From positions 82,405-146,404 of the forward strand of contig JAEWUC010000004.1 in assembly GCA_023397505.1 (NCBI GenBank): a stretch of 64,000 nucleotides of DNA, written 5' to 3'. The translations under genes were made by a program, and so were the position numbers. Shown here piece after piece: positions 42,989 through 52,586 of this stretch. Below the pieces are notes generated by a model. It searched no databases. It saw nothing but the letters and a program-made list of their open reading frames with translations, and had not been told where the DNA came from. This DNA is from Bacteroidota bacterium (lineage in GTDB: Bacteria > Bacteroidota > Ignavibacteria > Ignavibacteriales > Melioribacteraceae). Each line of letters begins with the position of its first letter. Within the stretch, counting starts at the first letter, position 1.

Positions 42989-45414
42989 TACAACAGCCTC
43001 ATTTTCTTTGCAAGAATTGTTGTTGAAAAAGTTGTGAACGCAACCGCAGTAATTGAACTTATAGGCATTAGTATTGCAGCAATTACAGGAGAAAGCGTTC
43101 CTTGAACCGCAAAATAAAGTCCCGCAACATTATAAACCAACGATAAAATAAAACTTGCAATAATTACTTTCTTGCTTAGTTTTGCAAAATCTATAAATTC
43201 AGTCAAACGGTTGAATGAACGTGACTCTAAAATTGCGTCGCAAGCGGGAGAGAAATTATTGATGTCGTCGGAAATAGAAATGCCTACATCGCTTTGCATC
43301 AAAGCGCCTGCATCGTTTAATCCGTCGCCTATCATTAATACGGTTTTATCTTCATCGCGTAATTGTTTAACAAAATTTAATTTATCATGCGGCGATTGAT
43401 TGAAATGCAGTTCTTTGTCGTCACCGAAGATCGTTCTTAATCTTTCTTTTTCGCTATTGTTATCGCCAGAAAGCAAAGCTATTTCATACTTGTGTTCAAG
43501 AATCGAAACAACATCTTTTAATCCCGCGCGGTACCGGTTGGAAATTCTAAAATATCCTTTTGGAATACTATTTATTGAAACGTGAACTGTTGTCGATTCA
43601 TTTCTTTTTTGAAGAATATCGTCATTAACAAATTTATGAGAACCGATTTTTATTTCGTTCTTATCAACTATTCCAATAATTCCCTTGCCGGATTCTTCTT
43701 CAAAAAAATCTGTTTTCAAATTCTTTGCGCTCGCTAGAAATTTTGCAATTGCGATACTCAAAGGGTGTGAAGAGTTTTTTACTGTTGATTTTATTAATGC
43801 TTTTTCAAGTTCGGTTAATTCCGCTCCCGCAAACTCTATTTCGGAGGAATTGTTTTCGGTAATAGTGCCGGTTTTATCAAATACAATTGTATCGACAGCG
43901 CAGAGTTTCTCAACGACATCGGTATTTTTCAGATAAAATTTGTTTCTTCCGAAAATTCGTAAAGCATTGCCCATTGCAAACGGGGTTGAAAGAGCGAGCG
44001 CACAAGGACATGCGACAATTAATACTGCTGTGAAAGCGTTGAATGCAAATGCAACATTGTAACTATACCAATAAATTGCCGCGGTTGAAGCAATTAACAA
44101 AACAGCAAATGTAAAATATTTGCTGATTGCATTTGCAAAAAGAGTGATTCGCGGTGTATCGTCTTTTTCCTTTTGGAATGCACTGTGATTCCATAATCTT
44201 GTTAAATAACTTTGCGATACTTCTTTTATTGTATCGAGTTCAATTGCAGCCCCGATTTGTCTTCCGCCGGCATAAATCAATTCACCGTTTTTTATTTCAA
44301 CAGGGATTGATTCGCCTGTAACAAAACTGTAATCAATATTGGCGCTGCCTTTTATAAGAACAGAATCAGCAGGAATTATTTCGTTATTGCGTACAATGAT
44401 TCTTTCGCCAACCGATAATTTCTCCACCGGGATTGAGGTTTCAGCATTATCATTTCTAATAGTAATTGAAATGGGGAAATATGATTTGTAATTCCGCTCG
44501 AAGTTAAGAGTGTCGTATGTTTTGTTTTGAAATAATTTACCGATAAGAAGAAAAAACACTAACCCCGCAAGTGAATCAAGGTACCCGGCTTGTCCGTAAA
44601 TAATAATTTCTACAAGACTTCTCAAAAAGAGAATAAATATTCCGAGAGCTATAGGTACATCAATATTAATAATCTTTTTCTTTAATCCTTTCCATGCCGA
44701 TAAAAAATACTCGGAGGAAGAATAAAAGAAAACAGGCAGCGACAATAAAAGATTGAGATATGAAAATATTTGTTTTAACTCATCATGCTCTTTGATATCG
44801 ATTGAAAGATATTCCGGGAAGCTTAAAAGCATAATATTGCCGAAGCAGAATCCAGCAATGCCAATTTTGTAATAGAGTTTTTTGGTTTCGGAAGTTTGTT
44901 TATCCTCTATCTTTTCTTCAAGGTTTAATAACGGTTCATAGCCGAGCGAATCTAGCAGTAGAACAACACTTTTTAATGAAGTAAGCGCGTTGGAGAATCT
45001 TATGAAAATTTTCTTTTGTAAAAAATTTACCTGCGAGGAAATAATGCCTCCGTCCATCTTGTATAGGTTTTCTAAGATCCAAATGCATGAACTGCAGTGC
45101 ATCTGCGGAATTGAAAGCGTAATGGTCGTAGTTTTGCCGTCGGTAAAATCTATTAATTTAGTTTTGAGTTCGGGATCTTCTAGGAAGTCGTAATTTCTTT
45201 TAACGGTAAATTTCTTTTTTATGCCGGGGTTTTGTTCAATAGAATAATATTCACAAAGGTTATTATCATAAAGCATTTCGTAAACTGTTTTGCAGCCGTT
45301 GCAGCAAAAAATTTTTTCGTTAATGTTGATTGAATCATCCGGGCATTCATCACCGCAATGAAAACAAGTCAGTTTTAAGTCCGTATTATTTTGTAGAGTT
45401 TCGGTCCTTTCCAA
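42988..45414 (-). CDS. ccoI: Copper-translocating P-type ATPase CcoI (FixI)
   Basis: The 808-residue P1B-ATPase opens with a Cys-rich segment typical of CcoI (LTCFHCGDECPDD and FCCNGCKTVYE), then a heavy-metal domain (PQMHCSSCIWILENL). The ion site is CPCALALSTPFAMGN, the phosphorylation site DKTGTITENNSSE, and the hinge GDGLNDAGALMQSDVG. It exports copper towards the periplasm for delivery to the oxidase. It is the first gene of the locus; the region upstream holds a palindrome at 45480. Confidence 0.95.
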   Translation of the reverse strand: MERTETLQNNTDLKLTCFHCGDECPDDSININEKIFCCNGCKTVYEMLYDNNLCEYYSIEQNPGIKKKFTVKRNYDFLEDPELKTKLIDFTDGKTTTITLSIPQMHCSSCIWILENLYKMDGGIISSQVNFLQKKIFIRFSNALTSLKSVVLLLDSLGYEPLLNLEEKIEDKQTSETKKLYYKIGIAGFCFGNIMLLSFPEYLSIDIKEHDELKQIFSYLNLLLSLPVFFYSSSEYFLSAWKGLKKKIINIDVPIALGIFILFLRSLVEIIIYGQAGYLDSLAGLVFFLLIGKLFQNKTYDTLNFERNYKSYFPISITIRNDNAETSIPVEKLSVGERIIVRNNEIIPADSVLIKGSANIDYSFVTGESIPVEIKNGELIYAGGRQIGAAIELDTIKEVSQSYLTRLWNHSAFQKEKDDTPRITLFANAISKYFTFAVLLIASTAAIYWYSYNVAFAFNAFTAVLIVACPCALALSTPFAMGNALRIFGRNKFYLKNTDVVEKLCAVDTIVFDKTGTITENNSSEIEFAGAELTELEKALIKSTVKNSSHPLSIAIAKFLASAKNLKTDFFEEESGKGIIGIVDKNEIKIGSHKFVNDDILQKRNESTTVHVSINSIPKGYFRISNRYRAGLKDVVSILEHKYEIALLSGDNNSEKERLRTIFGDDKELHFNQSPHDKLNFVKQLRDEDKTVLMIGDGLNDAGALMQSDVGISISDDINNFSPACDAILESRSFNRLTEFIDFAKLSKKVIIASFILSLVYNVAGLYFAVQGTLSPVIAAILMPISSITAVAFTTFSTTILAKKMRLL

Positions 45415-45479
45415 TTTTTCAGCAAATTATTTTAATAATCCGTTGATTAAAATTTCCAACGCAAGATAAAAATTTTAAG

Positions 45480-45500
45480 ATGTTTTGTCTAATAAAACAT
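45480..45500. promoter_or_regulatory. Perfect palindrome upstream of the cbb3 locus
   Basis: Two perfect 7-bp arms (atgtttt / aaaacat) separated by 7 bases lie 66 bp upstream of ccoI and 96 bp before the SDR gene. Its symmetry and place make it a candidate operator for a dimeric regulator. It does not match the FNR consensus TTGAT-N4-ATCAA, so I do not name the regulator. Confidence 0.45.
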
Positions 45501-45595
45501 GGCTGCCCGGTTGTTACAGTTTTTGTTGCTGAGAATTATCATTTGACAAACAGCATATGTAAATTTGTAACAAAGAAAAACGTACAGAGGTTCAT

Positions 45596-46366
45596 GTGGA
45601 ATCATTAAAAAATAAAATTGTATTTATAAGCGGAGCTACATCGGGGATAGGAAAATCCTGCGCATATGCTTTTGCAAAAGAAGGAGCTAATCTTATTATT
45701 AACGCTCGGCGTAAAAGTTTGATTGACGAAATAGCGGACGATTTGAAAAGCAAATTCGGTATAAAAGTGTATGGATTTAAGCTTGATGTTAGAAATAAAA
45801 ATGATGTTGATGAATCAATTAAAAATTTGCCCGACGAATGGAAGAATATTGATATACTTGTAAACAATGCCGGGTTAGCCAAAGGATTTAATAAATTTTA
45901 CGAAGACGATCCACAGAACTGGGAAGAGATGATAGATACAAATATTAAAGGATTATTGTACGTAACCCGCGCTATTCTTCCGGGAATGATAGAAAGAAAA
46001 TTTGGTCACATCATTATGATCGGCTCGATTGCAGGTCATTCCGCATATCCAAAGGGTGCAGTGTATTGCGCTACAAAACATGCTGTTGACGCAATAACAA
46101 ATTCATTAAGAATGGATACAATTGACAAAGGAATTTTAGTTAGCACCATTGATCCTGGTTTGGTTGAAACAAACTTCAGCAATATACGTTTCGGTGATAA
46201 AGATAAAGCAAAGAATGTTTATAAAGGATTAACACCGCTTACGGGCGATGATGTTGCAGATGCAGTTGTTTATTGCGCTTCACGGCCTCCGCATGTTAAT
46301 ATTGCAGAAATTACTATGCTCGCCGCAAGACAGGCAAGTGCCACTGTTGTTTATCGAGAAGAATAA
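45596..46366 (+). CDS. Short-chain dehydrogenase/reductase
   Basis: The 256-residue SDR starts with GTG at 45596, with AGAGG 6 nt upstream; an overlapping ATG two bases earlier is in a short frame. The cofactor motif is GATSGIGKSCAYAF, followed by NNAG, and the catalytic Ser-Tyr-Lys are in IGSIAGHSAYPKGAVYCATKHA. The C-terminus resembles YdfG/serine 3-dehydrogenase-type enzymes (TLAAR-like ITMLAARQASA). NADP use is likely. Actual substrate unknown. It is divergent from ccoI. Confidence 0.9.
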   Translation: MESLKNKIVFISGATSGIGKSCAYAFAKEGANLIINARRKSLIDEIADDLKSKFGIKVYGFKLDVRNKNDVDESIKNLPDEWKNIDILVNNAGLAKGFNKFYEDDPQNWEEMIDTNIKGLLYVTRAILPGMIERKFGHIIMIGSIAGHSAYPKGAVYCATKHAVDAITNSLRMDTIDKGILVSTIDPGLVETNFSNIRFGDKDKAKNVYKGLTPLTGDDVADAVVYCASRPPHVNIAEITMLAARQASATVVYREE

Positions 46367-46369
46367 TAT

Positions 46370-46400
46370 TGTAGGGGACGCAAATTTTGCGTCTCCTACA
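46370..46400. repeat. Intergenic palindrome (gacgcaaattttgcgtc family)
   Basis: An inverted repeat with 14-bp arms (one mismatch) begins four bases after the SDR stop. Its core gacgcaaattttgcgtc is nearly the same as in the palindrome at 51671-51699 on the far side of the repeat-protein gene, and related to 57834-57858 and 17966-17987. It may terminate transcription, but the shared sequence suggests an interspersed element. Confidence 0.75.
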
Positions 46401-46564
46401 TTTAGTTAAACGGTAATATTATTCAGCAAGTGTTTATTATTAGCCAAAAAATTCTTCCAATTAATTTTTTATCCTCAAAAACATTCTAAAAACCGAATTT
46501 ATTTAGAATTTTCATGGCACATTAATTGGGCGTAGCCGCTTTAAGAATTATAGGATTTACGGCA

Positions 46565-49500
46565 ATGAAAAAACTCTTTTGGATGATTTTATTCATATCG
46601 AACGCATTTTTATTCGGACAGACAATTCAAGTAACCTCACCGAACGGCGGCGAACGGTTGCAGCAGGGGACTCAGAATACAATAAGTTGGACCTCGAGCG
46701 GGACAGCAGTTAATGTTATAATTGAAGCTTCGATTGATAACGGTGCAACATGGCCAATTAATATTGCAACAAGGCCAGCAAACGAGGGATCGTATCAGTG
46801 GGATTTTTCGCTAACACCTTCAACACAATGTTTAATTAGAATTAGCGATTCGGCTGTCCCTGCAGATTTTGATGTGAGTGATAATCCTTTTACCGTCGTA
46901 AGTTTGTCCTTAACAACTCCTAATGGCGGAGAACATTGGCAAATAGGTAAAAACTATAATATCCTTTGGGCGCAATCGGGATTATCGAATGTTAAACTTG
47001 AATATACAACTAACAACGGCACAAGCTGGACTGCAATTGTTTCTTCAATTAATGCGGCACTCGGAACATACCAATGGACAGTGCCAAATATTCCATCAAC
47101 AGGATGCAAAATTAGAGTTAGCGATGTAACAAATTCACTGATCAGCGATGTTAGTTCGGCTTCTTTTACAATTACCGGTTTAACATTAACATCGCCAAAC
47201 GGCGGCGAAAATTTTCTTGAAGGGTCTACTCAATCAATTACATGGATAAGTTCAAATGTTACAAATGTTAGATTGGAATATTCGATTAACGGTGGAGCGT
47301 ACAATTTAATTCCCGGTGCAAATTCATTAGCTGCTACTTCAGGTAATTTTAACTGGACTGTTCCAGTAGGTACATCTACAAATTGTTTAATAAGAATATT
47401 GGACGCTGATTATTTATCCGTAAACGATGAAAGTAATTTTGCTTTTACTATTTCCAACTTAACTTTAACAGCTCCCGCTGGAGGAGCAATTTGGCAAGGC
47501 GGTACGAACCAAAATATTACGTGGACAAGCACAAATATTACAAACGTAAAAATTGATTACTCAACGGATAACGGCGCCACATGGCTGTCGGTAATAAATT
47601 CAACACCGGCTGCGGCAGGAACCTATTCGTGGTCAGTCCCAAACACACCATCGCTTCAAAGTAAAATCCGTGTAAGCGATCTTTCATATCAATCAAATTT
47701 TGTCGTTAGTAATGTATTTACAATAGAACCAATCCCGGCAATTAATGTAATGTCGGCCAACGGATTTGAAAACTGGCAGGAAAACTCGGTTCATAATATT
47801 ACTTGGACAGCTACTTACAATATTGCCAACGTTAATATTGAATTTTCATCGAATAACGGCACAAGCTGGAGTTCAATCGCAAATAATATACAAGCAAGTT
47901 TGGGAACTTACAGTTGGACGGTGCCGAATTCATACTCGCAGAATTGCAGGATAAGAATAAGTAATTCTGTAAACGCAGCCGTTAACGATGTAAGCGACAA
48001 TACATTTACTATTTCATCTTTGGTTTTAACATCACCAAATGGCGGCGAAAAATATCAGGTTGGTAAAAACTATAATATCACTTGGACGAGTATAAATATC
48101 AGTAATGTTAAATTGGAATACTCTACAAATAATGGAACATCATGGACTACAATTATTTCATCTGTATCTTCAACTCCTGCTTCGTATTCCTGGACAATTC
48201 CAAATACAGTTTCAACAAATTGCATTGTTAGAACCAGTGATGCATCCAATAGCGACATAAAAGATCAAAGTAATGCAATATTTACAATTGCATCTGTTAC
48301 ATTAACATCGCCCAACGGAAGTGAAAGCTGGATAGAAGGTTCAACCCACGCAGTTACTTGGAATTCCGCGAACATTGCAAACGTAAGATTGGAATACTCA
48401 ACAGATGGCACAGCTTGGAATAACATTGTTGCATCAACTGCAGCCGCTGCCGGCACTTACAATTGGACGGTACCGTCGGTTTCGGCTTCAACATATAGAG
48501 TCAGAATTTCCGATGCTTCCGATGCCAACGTAAATGATTTAAGCGATAACCTGTTTACGATTTCTCAAATTAGTTTGATTTCACCAATTGGAAATGAGGA
48601 TTGGAAAGTTGGAACCGCACACGACATTAATTGGAGCGTTAGTTCAACAATTGTGAATGTAAAACTTGAATATACTACAAACAACGGAAGTTCCTGGAAT
48701 ACAATTGCTGCATCGGTGGTTGCGAGTTTAGGAACATATAGATGGATTGTTCCTAACACAACTTCTATTAATTGTAAAGTTAGGATCAGCAGTGTTGCAA
48801 GTCCCGAAGTTAATTCTGTTAGTACTGCATTCTTTACAATTTCAAAATCACTTATTGTTAAAACTCCAAACGGCGGCGAAACATGGGAAGTCGGATCAAT
48901 AAGAAATATAACATGGGAAAGAGATCCTTCAATTAATTTTATTAGAGTGCAATACTCAACAAATCCAGCCGCAAATATCTGGAATGACATAAACAGTTAT
49001 GTTGATGCATCGCTCGGTACATATTCATGGACAATACCTAACACTTTATCATCAAACTGTCTTGTAAGAATTTCCGATATTGATAATGTTACAAATATAG
49101 ATTCGAGTGATGCAAAATTTACCATTCAATCTACACCTTCAATAGTAATTACGAGACCTAACGGTGGCGAAAGTTTTGAAACTGGTGCGCAGGAATTAAT
49201 CACCTGGACAAGTAATAATGTAACTACTGTAAAACTTGAATACAGCATCGATAACGGCGCAAAATGGAATTTGATTAAATCGGCACAGCCGAGCACCGGT
49301 TCCTATTTGTGGAGTGTTCCGAATTTAAGTTCTAACCAATGTAAGATCAGAATTACAGATGAAAACAATTCCAACGTATTTGATTTAAGTGATAATAAAT
49401 TCACAATAATACCGAGAATTGTCTTAACAAATCCAAACGGCGGCAACCAGATTTATGTCGGTTCCAACTTTAATATTACATGGACGAGCACAAACGTTGC

Positions 49501-51667
49501 AAATGTAGATTTGTATTACTCTGTAGATAACGGCACAAATTGGACGCAAATAAATACAAGTACTATTAACGCAGCTGCCGGAACTTACACTTGGATGAAT
49601 ATTCCGAATAACCCGTCGAGTTATTGTTTAATAAGGATTAGCGATAGCAGCGCACCGGGAATATTGGATATTAGCGACAATGTATTTTCAATTATAAATA
49701 AGATAAAATTGATTAGCCCCAACGGTAACGAAAGCTGGCAGTCTGGTTCTTCTCAAAAAATAGAATGGCAAAGTACGAGTGTTACAAACGTTTCGCTTGC
49801 TTATTCTACAAACAATGGAATTTCGTGGACTTCGATAGCAACCTCTGTTTCTGCAACTACAGGATTTTACAATTGGACAATTCCGACTATAACGAGCAAT
49901 CAAATTAAAGTTAGAGTGAGCGATTCTGTTAATCCCAACGTGTTTGATATAAGCGATTTATTTTTTACTATATCAAGTATTGATTTGAAAACTCCTAACG
50001 GGAGTGAAAACTATACTATCGGGTCTATGCAAACAATAACTTGGGCAAGCAACTTAATAAGTAAAATTAAACTTGAATACAGCATCGACAACGGATTGAA
50101 TTGGATTTTGATCGAAGATAACGTTACAAGCAGCGGGATCTATTATTGGCAGGTGCCGAATACATCGTCTACACAATGCAGGGTTCGAATAAGCGAAACA
50201 GGAAATCCTTCTACTTATGATATAAGTACAAATGTATTTTCAATAGTGGAAACGCCCGCCGTAAAAATCATTTATCCGAATGGCGGTGAATCTATTGGTG
50301 TAGGCAAAACTGAAGTTATAAAATGGAGCAGTAACAACGTATCAAACGTTAAGCTCGAATACAGTATAAATGCCGGAACGAGCTGGACAACAATTGCAAC
50401 GTCTTCGGCTAGTACGGGTAATTATAATTGGACTGTTCCTAACATAAATTCCACATTGTGCAAAATAAGAGTTAGCGATACAGCGCGTCCGGGCCTGTCA
50501 GATGTTTCCGACTCTGTTTTTACAATTACATCGGCCCCAAATCTTAAAATTACATCGCCGAACGGTAATGAGGTTTGGAGAGCAGGCACAATGCAAAGCA
50601 TTTTATGGACAAGTACTAATGTCGATGGTGTAAATCTTGAGTATAGTATTAACAATGGGGTAAGCTGGAAAACAATAAAAAATAATGTGCCAAGTACGGG
50701 TGTTTACATTTGGCATGTTCCTTCGGAAGCGTCTTATCAATGCAGAGTTAGAGTTAGCGATGTTTCGAATGCTGAAATAATGGATGCCGGAGATGTGCAG
50801 TTTACAATTGCAATACTTGATCTGTTGACTCCACACGACGGCGAAATTTTATTATCCGGATCACCATATAATATTACATGGAATTCGGCGAGTATTTCAA
50901 ATGTTAAGCTCGAATTTACGACGAACGATGGCACGAACTGGACAAATATTAACGCGAATCTAAACGCTCTTCTTGGCTCCTACGCTTGGACGCTCCCATC
51001 GGGAAATATTCAACAGGGTAGAATTAGAATAAGCGATGTTTCAAAACCTGCTGTTTTTGATTTGAACGAAAGCGGGTTTGTTGTTAAACAAATTATAGTT
51101 GTTTCGCCAATTGATTATGCAGCATTAAAAATTGGAACTACCCAAACGATCCAATGGCAAACGTATAACATTGCAAACGTAAAAATTGAATTCTCAACCG
51201 ACGGCGGGGTAATATGGGAAACTATTGTTCCCACGATGCCTGCAAATGTAGGGTACTATAATTGGATTGTGCCAAATTCGCCATCTGAATATTGTTCAAT
51301 AAAAATAAGCGACGCAAATAATTTATCTACTTTTGCCACAAATGAAAATTATTTTGCGATAAATTTTACAGGCACGGATGTAAATACAGATTATGATATT
51401 CCGACTAAATATGATCTATTCCAAAACTATCCCAATCCTTTTAACCCGGAAACAATAATACGGTATCAAATTCCAAACAGAGGATTTGTAGACCTGACTG
51501 TTTACAATCTTTTGGGTGAAGAAATAAGCAAACTTGTTTACGAAGAAAAATCTGCAGGTACTTATCAAATTGTATTTAATGGGAAGCATTTGCCAAGCGG
51601 CATTTATATCTACAGGATACAAACTGGAAATTATATATCGGCAAAAAAATTGATTTTGGTAAAATAA
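46565..51667 (+). CDS. Giant secreted protein with 17 tandem Ig-like repeats and a T9SS sorting domain
   Basis: A 1,700-residue protein started at the ATG at 46565 (AGGA upstream), giving the signal peptide MKKLFWMILFISNAFLFGQ. Seventeen repeats of about 92 residues follow, each on the plan SPNGGE-W-GT-ITWTS-NVKLEYSTNNGTSW-GTY-WTVPN-C-IRISD-D-SD-FTI. This matches the Kre9/KNH-like Ig-fold repeat (PF10342). The last 80 residues are a T9SS type A sorting domain: FQNYPNPFNPETIIRYQIP, then YNLLGEEISKLV and LPSGIYIYRIQ, ending KKLILVK. It should be secreted and attached to the cell surface. The repeats may bind polysaccharide or provide length. No catalytic domain is present. Confidence 0.92.
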   Translation: MKKLFWMILFISNAFLFGQTIQVTSPNGGERLQQGTQNTISWTSSGTAVNVIIEASIDNGATWPINIATRPANEGSYQWDFSLTPSTQCLIRISDSAVPADFDVSDNPFTVVSLSLTTPNGGEHWQIGKNYNILWAQSGLSNVKLEYTTNNGTSWTAIVSSINAALGTYQWTVPNIPSTGCKIRVSDVTNSLISDVSSASFTITGLTLTSPNGGENFLEGSTQSITWISSNVTNVRLEYSINGGAYNLIPGANSLAATSGNFNWTVPVGTSTNCLIRILDADYLSVNDESNFAFTISNLTLTAPAGGAIWQGGTNQNITWTSTNITNVKIDYSTDNGATWLSVINSTPAAAGTYSWSVPNTPSLQSKIRVSDLSYQSNFVVSNVFTIEPIPAINVMSANGFENWQENSVHNITWTATYNIANVNIEFSSNNGTSWSSIANNIQASLGTYSWTVPNSYSQNCRIRISNSVNAAVNDVSDNTFTISSLVLTSPNGGEKYQVGKNYNITWTSINISNVKLEYSTNNGTSWTTIISSVSSTPASYSWTIPNTVSTNCIVRTSDASNSDIKDQSNAIFTIASVTLTSPNGSESWIEGSTHAVTWNSANIANVRLEYSTDGTAWNNIVASTAAAAGTYNWTVPSVSASTYRVRISDASDANVNDLSDNLFTISQISLISPIGNEDWKVGTAHDINWSVSSTIVNVKLEYTTNNGSSWNTIAASVVASLGTYRWIVPNTTSINCKVRISSVASPEVNSVSTAFFTISKSLIVKTPNGGETWEVGSIRNITWERDPSINFIRVQYSTNPAANIWNDINSYVDASLGTYSWTIPNTLSSNCLVRISDIDNVTNIDSSDAKFTIQSTPSIVITRPNGGESFETGAQELITWTSNNVTTVKLEYSIDNGAKWNLIKSAQPSTGSYLWSVPNLSSNQCKIRITDENNSNVFDLSDNKFTIIPRIVLTNPNGGNQIYVGSNFNITWTSTNVANVDLYYSVDNGTNWTQINTSTINAAAGTYTWMNIPNNPSSYCLIRISDSSAPGILDISDNVFSIINKIKLISPNGNESWQSGSSQKIEWQSTSVTNVSLAYSTNNGISWTSIATSVSATTGFYNWTIPTITSNQIKVRVSDSVNPNVFDISDLFFTISSIDLKTPNGSENYTIGSMQTITWASNLISKIKLEYSIDNGLNWILIEDNVTSSGIYYWQVPNTSSTQCRVRISETGNPSTYDISTNVFSIVETPAVKIIYPNGGESIGVGKTEVIKWSSNNVSNVKLEYSINAGTSWTTIATSSASTGNYNWTVPNINSTLCKIRVSDTARPGLSDVSDSVFTITSAPNLKITSPNGNEVWRAGTMQSILWTSTNVDGVNLEYSINNGVSWKTIKNNVPSTGVYIWHVPSEASYQCRVRVSDVSNAEIMDAGDVQFTIAILDLLTPHDGEILLSGSPYNITWNSASISNVKLEFTTNDGTNWTNINANLNALLGSYAWTLPSGNIQQGRIRISDVSKPAVFDLNESGFVVKQIIVVSPIDYAALKIGTTQTIQWQTYNIANVKIEFSTDGGVIWETIVPTMPANVGYYNWIVPNSPSEYCSIKISDANNLSTFATNENYFAINFTGTDVNTDYDIPTKYDLFQNYPNPFNPETIIRYQIPNRGFVDLTVYNLLGEEISKLVYEEKSAGTYQIVFNGKHLPSGIYIYRIQTGNYISAKKLILVK

Positions 51668-51670
51668 TTG

Positions 51671-51699
51671 GTAAGGAACGCAAATTTTGCGTTCCTTAC
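51671..51699. repeat. Intergenic palindrome flanking the repeat-protein gene
   Basis: A perfect 14-bp inverted repeat (gtaaggaacgcaaa / tttgcgttccttac) starts 4 bases after the repeat-protein stop. The centre is identical to that of the palindrome at 46370-46400. It lies between convergent genes and may act as a terminator for both. Confidence 0.8.
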
Positions 51700-51710
51700 A
51701 TAATTTGATA

Positions 51711-52322
51711 TTAGGCAAACACGCTTACATCACCTGCGCCTTCGCGAATAACTTCAGGCTCCTCGTTACTCAAATCAATTATACTTGAAGGCGTTCCTTC
51801 CAAAGCACCGGCGGATAACATCAAATCAACATGAGGATTAAAAATCGCGCGTATCTCTTCGGGGTCGAATAATAATTCTCCTTTTCTTTTTGTAACTGAT
51901 GTGCTCACTATCGGGTTGCCCAACTCTTTTGCAAGCGTAAGTGCAATTTGATTGTCGGGTACTCTTATTCCGACTGTTTTTCTTTTAGTCCATAAAGTTT
52001 TAGGAACTTCGCGGGCTGCGGGAAGGACAAATGTATATGGCCCAGGCAAAAGTTTTTTCATCATCTTGTATGCATAATCTGAAACCTTGGCATATTTTGA
52101 AATATCTTTTAAATCAGGACAGATAAAACTAAAAAGCTTTGTCCCGGCTTCGTGTTTAATGTCGTAAATTCTTTGAAGTGCATCATTGTTGAAAATATCG
52201 CAGCCGAAACCGTAAACAGTGTCGGTCGGATATATAATCACGCCCCCGTTTCTCATAACTTCTACTGCTTTGTTTATAAATCTTAACTGTGGTGTAACCG
52301 GATGTAATTCGTAATATTCCAT
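51711..52322 (-). CDS. tsaC: Threonylcarbamoyl-AMP synthase (Sua5/YciO/YrdC family)
   Basis: The protein has 203 residues. It makes the threonylcarbamoyl-AMP used for t6A37 in ANN-decoding tRNAs, from threonine, bicarbonate and ATP. Typical stretches are GGVIIYPTDTVYGFGCDIFN, PGPYTFVLPA, and VGIRVPDN, with PIVSTSVTKR closing the active site. GGAGG lies 5 nt before the ATG at 52322 (2 nt before an ATG one codon earlier). The C-terminus lacks the extra Sua5 domain. The split between true TsaC and YciO-type paralogues is not certain. Confidence 0.9.
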   Translation of the reverse strand: MEYYELHPVTPQLRFINKAVEVMRNGGVIIYPTDTVYGFGCDIFNNDALQRIYDIKHEAGTKLFSFICPDLKDISKYAKVSDYAYKMMKKLLPGPYTFVLPAAREVPKTLWTKRKTVGIRVPDNQIALTLAKELGNPIVSTSVTKRKGELLFDPEEIRAIFNPHVDLMLSAGALEGTPSSIIDLSNEEPEVIREGAGDVSVFA

Positions 52323-52586
52323 CATCGCCTCCAAAAATATTCTTGGTTTATTTTGAACAGAAGTTTTTATTATGCAGGACTTTCAACTTGTTCTCGAAAT
52401 GCCGCTTTAAATGTGGGAACTTGTTTTGTAATTGTCAAGATTGCTAAAAATAAATACCAGCTTTTTTTGCTCCTTTAACAATGAAAAAATAAAAATACAT
52501 TCAAATCTGAAATAGCTCTGAATTTTACATAATTATTCGGCATTCTAAATTATTCTTATATTCGCAAAATATTTTTGCGGGAAAAA

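Noticed and set aside
48070..50934. Several minus-strand frames of 60-140 codons inside the repeat-protein gene
   Set aside because: They recur with the repeat period and are antisense shadows of the Ig-like repeats.
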